The position numbers were made by a program, and so were the translations under genes. Source: an uncultured Candidatus Peregrinibacteria bacterium (GTDB taxonomy: Bacteria; Patescibacteriota; Gracilibacteria; CAIRYL01). From it: DNA of 11,292 nt. Below, in pieces: positions 7,704-11,292 of this stretch; within the stretch, counting starts at the first letter, position 1, and each line of letters begins with the position of its first letter. The notes under the pieces are model-generated. The model searched no databases and was not told the origin of the DNA. It worked only from the letters and a program-made list of their open reading frames with translations. The stretch covers positions 1 through 11,292 of the forward strand of contig CAIRYL010000170.1 of NCBI GenBank assembly GCA_903882825.1, written 5' to 3'.

Positions 7704-7773
7704 AAAAAATTTTGAAATCTTCGCATATTTTGCCAGAATAGTGGCGATAGTGTCCAATTTCTTTTTTTAATTT
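7704..7773. promoter_or_regulatory. Divergent promoter region between the HTH and patatin genes
   Basis: These 70 bp must serve both directions if the HTH gene starts at 7703. For the patatin gene, TTGCCA (7730-7735) and TCCAAT (7753-7758) are spaced 17 bp, predicting a leader of only about 8-10 nt. For the HTH unit, TTGGAC (7757-7752, minus strand) faces it, with only a poor -10 candidate (CAAAAT, 19 bp spacing). The hexamer ATAGTG occurs twice in direct orientation (7738-7743 and 7747-7752), inside the spacer of the patatin promoter. That is a plausible operator position. The -10 matches are weak. Confidence 0.4.
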
Positions 7774-8571
7774 ATGTCTTTTGCATTGGTCTGTTCAGGC
7801 GGAGGAGCATTAGGAGCCGCACATCTTGGAGTTTTACGAGCTATTGATTCCGATTATTCTTTTGACACCTTTGCGGGATCGTCTGCAGGAGCAATTGTAG
7901 TGGCATCGTATGTTTGCGGAAAATCGCCTAGCGAAATTTTAAAAATTCTTCAGTCTCAAAGTTTTTTTTCATTGGCATTTGATTTTACGAAAAATAGCTT
8001 TGGTATTTTACGGGGAAAGAAAGTTTTAAATCTTTTAGAAGAAATTTTTGATGGAAAATCTTTTGAAGACCTTCCTTCTGATAAAAAACTTTTTATTGGC
8101 GCTACCGATTTTTCAACGGGTGAAAAAGTCGTCCTTACTTCTGGAAGTATTGCGTATGCAGTTCGAGCTTCGCTTTCTGTTCCCTTTCTCTTTGAACCGG
8201 TATTTCATCAAGGGAAATGGTTGGTTGATGGGGGACTTTCTCAAAACTTCCCTATTGACATTATTTTAAAACATTTCCCTGAAAAAAAAATTATTGGGAT
8301 TGACGTCGGGACTGCTATTCGAAAAAACCTGAATTTTTCAGAAACTTCTTTATTCCGAAAAGCGAGCTGTCTTCGTGATGTTGTAGAGCAAACTTTTCGT
8401 ATATTTTCAAAAAGTCAGCAACCTGATCATTTTCCTTCAAATGTATATTGTATTCGCCCTGAACTCTCTTCTTTTACTTTTGCAAATACTTCCGCTATTT
8501 CTGATATTGAAGAATGCGGATATACGGCTGGAATAAATTTTTTAAAAAAAAGTATTGACGACAAATCATAA
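7774..8571 (+). CDS. Patatin-like phospholipase (serine acyl hydrolase)
   Basis: A 265-residue patatin-family hydrolase of compact RssA/YchK type, using a Ser-Asp dyad to cleave acyl esters of lipids. All three signature elements are present: the oxyanion-hole loop Gly9-Gly-Gly-Ala-Leu-Gly14 near the N-terminus, the nucleophile elbow Gly35-Ser-Ser37-Ala-Gly39 (Ser37 catalytic), and the catalytic Asp152-Gly-Gly. Ala-Ser-Leu-Ser-Val-Pro-Phe-Leu-Phe-Glu-Pro before the Asp is also typical. There is no signal peptide or membrane segment, so it should be cytosolic or membrane-peripheral. The ATG at 7774 puts Gly-Gly-Gly at the usual distance from the start. No Shine-Dalgarno is visible; the ATG is preceded by a T/A run. 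It diverges from the HTH/GT-C unit and is the last protein gene before the 23S rRNA. The natural substrate is unknown; bacterial members act on phospholipids or lysophospholipids. Confidence 0.94.
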   Translation: MSFALVCSGGGALGAAHLGVLRAIDSDYSFDTFAGSSAGAIVVASYVCGKSPSEILKILQSQSFFSLAFDFTKNSFGILRGKKVLNLLEEIFDGKSFEDLPSDKKLFIGATDFSTGEKVVLTSGSIAYAVRASLSVPFLFEPVFHQGKWLVDGGLSQNFPIDIILKHFPEKKIIGIDVGTAIRKNLNFSETSLFRKASCLRDVVEQTFRIFSKSQQPDHFPSNVYCIRPELSSFTFANTSAISDIEECGYTAGINFLKKSIDDKS

Positions 8572-8696
8572 AACGCGGTAAGGTTTTTCGGCTCTCAATT
8601 CTTCACAGAATGTGGGCAGAGTTTGGGACCTCGAAATTTTGAGAGGTTTCTCTCTTGCGGTCTTTCACATAATCGGAAAAAGTAAATTTTCTTTCC

Positions 8697-8725
8697 TAGA
8701 AAACTTTTAGATTTTGAGATATAAA
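8697..8725 (+). promoter_or_regulatory. Candidate promoter of the 23S rRNA gene
   Basis: TATAAA (8720-8725) lies 17 bp after TAGAAA (8697-8702, only 4 of 6 to consensus). An A/T stretch at about 8675-8692 sits where an UP element would be. Initiation near 8732 would give a pre-rRNA leader of about 100 nt. The start would fall inside the AT hairpin at 8723-8753, which counts against it. Read-through from the patatin gene is the alternative. Confidence 0.25.
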
Positions 8726-8753
8726 AATTCTTTTTTTAAAAAGAAGAATTTTT
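8723..8753 (+). terminator. AT-only hairpin, possible patatin terminator
   Basis: A 14-bp stem (8723-8736 with 8740-8753, one G-U and one G-C pair, the rest A-T) with a 3-nt loop ends in a T-run (8749-8754). It could end patatin transcripts. The near absence of G-C pairs makes efficiency doubtful, and it could instead belong to the pre-rRNA leader. Confidence 0.35.
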
Positions 8754-8767
8754 TAAAGAATGAGAGG

Positions 8768-8794
8768 AGGAAGTATTTTTTTAAAATACTTTCT
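8768..8794 (+). other. Hairpin in the 23S leader
   Basis: A 12-bp stem (8768-8779 with 8783-8794, one G-U pair) is closed by a TTT loop. It lies about 40 nt before the predicted 23S 5' end. It may be a processing or antitermination element of the rRNA precursor, but no boxA-like sequence was recognised next to it. Confidence 0.4.
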
Positions 8795-8831
8795 GGACGA
8801 CAGAAATGTTTGTCAAATTGAGTCAATTGAG

Positions 8832-11292
<2,461 letters not shown>

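Larger units (their letters stand above)
8572..8831 (+). other. Non-coding gap with several hairpins, leader of the 23S gene
   Basis: No credible gene, tRNA or 16S end is visible in these 260 bases. The left part (about 8575-8675) is less AT-rich than its surroundings. It holds a two-tier hairpin (GGCTCT 8590-8595 with AGAGTT 8618-8623; ATTCT 8598-8602 with AGAAT 8607-8611) and a small GAGAG/CTCTC stem-loop (8641-8654). The right part has two AT stems: 8723-8736 with 8740-8753, and 8768-8779 with 8783-8794. Tandem AATTGAG repeats sit at the 23S boundary. The patatin terminator and the rRNA promoter should both lie here. No strong intrinsic terminator stands out. Confidence 0.6.

Noticed and set aside
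7704..7757. TTG start at 7757 for the HTH gene
   Set aside because: It would add 18 residues with no HTH character and leave only 16 bp to the divergent patatin gene. It is not excluded.
7447..7770. Plus-strand frame of 107 codons opposite the HTH gene
   Set aside because: It is a shadow of the HTH gene. It has no recognisable domain and ends just before the patatin start.
8575..8680. tRNA or 16S 3' end upstream of the 23S
   Set aside because: No T-loop GGTTCGA-type motif, CCA end, anti-SD CCTCC end or cloverleaf could be found.

Overview
The window looks like part of an AT-rich bacterial chromosome that uses the standard genetic code. All five protein genes end in TAA, and none contains an in-frame TGA. 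An SLH-domain surface protein, a bare set of compact genes, AU-rich leaders with no Shine-Dalgarno sequence, and a 23S rRNA gene with no 16S gene in front of it would all suit a Patescibacteria/CPR lineage, possibly Peregrinibacteria-like. That placement is an inference. The 2.46 kb of 23S sequence is what should settle it.

Layout on the left: positions 2-3739 (+) hold a very large secreted protein whose first few codons lie off the left edge. It has a signal peptide, three SLH cell-wall-binding domains, a Thr/Ser/Pro linker and about 1,000 residues of beta-type modules. It is followed by two tandem intrinsic terminators. A near-consensus sigma-70-type promoter then drives purH (3940-5457, +), the bifunctional enzyme of the last two steps of IMP synthesis.

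Layout in the middle: on the minus strand a two-gene unit runs 7703 to 5429. First comes a small HTH/coiled-coil protein with a C-terminal membrane anchor, then, 16 bp later, a polytopic membrane protein of GT-C glycosyltransferase type. The 3' end of the latter overlaps the 3' end of purH by 29 bp. Diverging from this unit across a short promoter region is a patatin-like phospholipase (7774-8571, +).

Layout on the right: about 260 bp of hairpin-rich, non-coding DNA leads into a 23S rRNA gene that runs off the right edge at about E. coli position 2350. No 16S, tRNA or spacer precedes it, so the rRNA genes appear to be unlinked here. The 23S carries about 90 extra nucleotides in domain III compared with E. 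coli.

Functionally, most of the protein genes point to the cell envelope: the surface-layer protein, the GT-C membrane protein, the membrane-tethered DNA-binding protein and the phospholipase. Whether the GT-C protein modifies the SLH protein is a hypothesis only. I found no CRISPR array, insertion sequence, tRNA or defence system.
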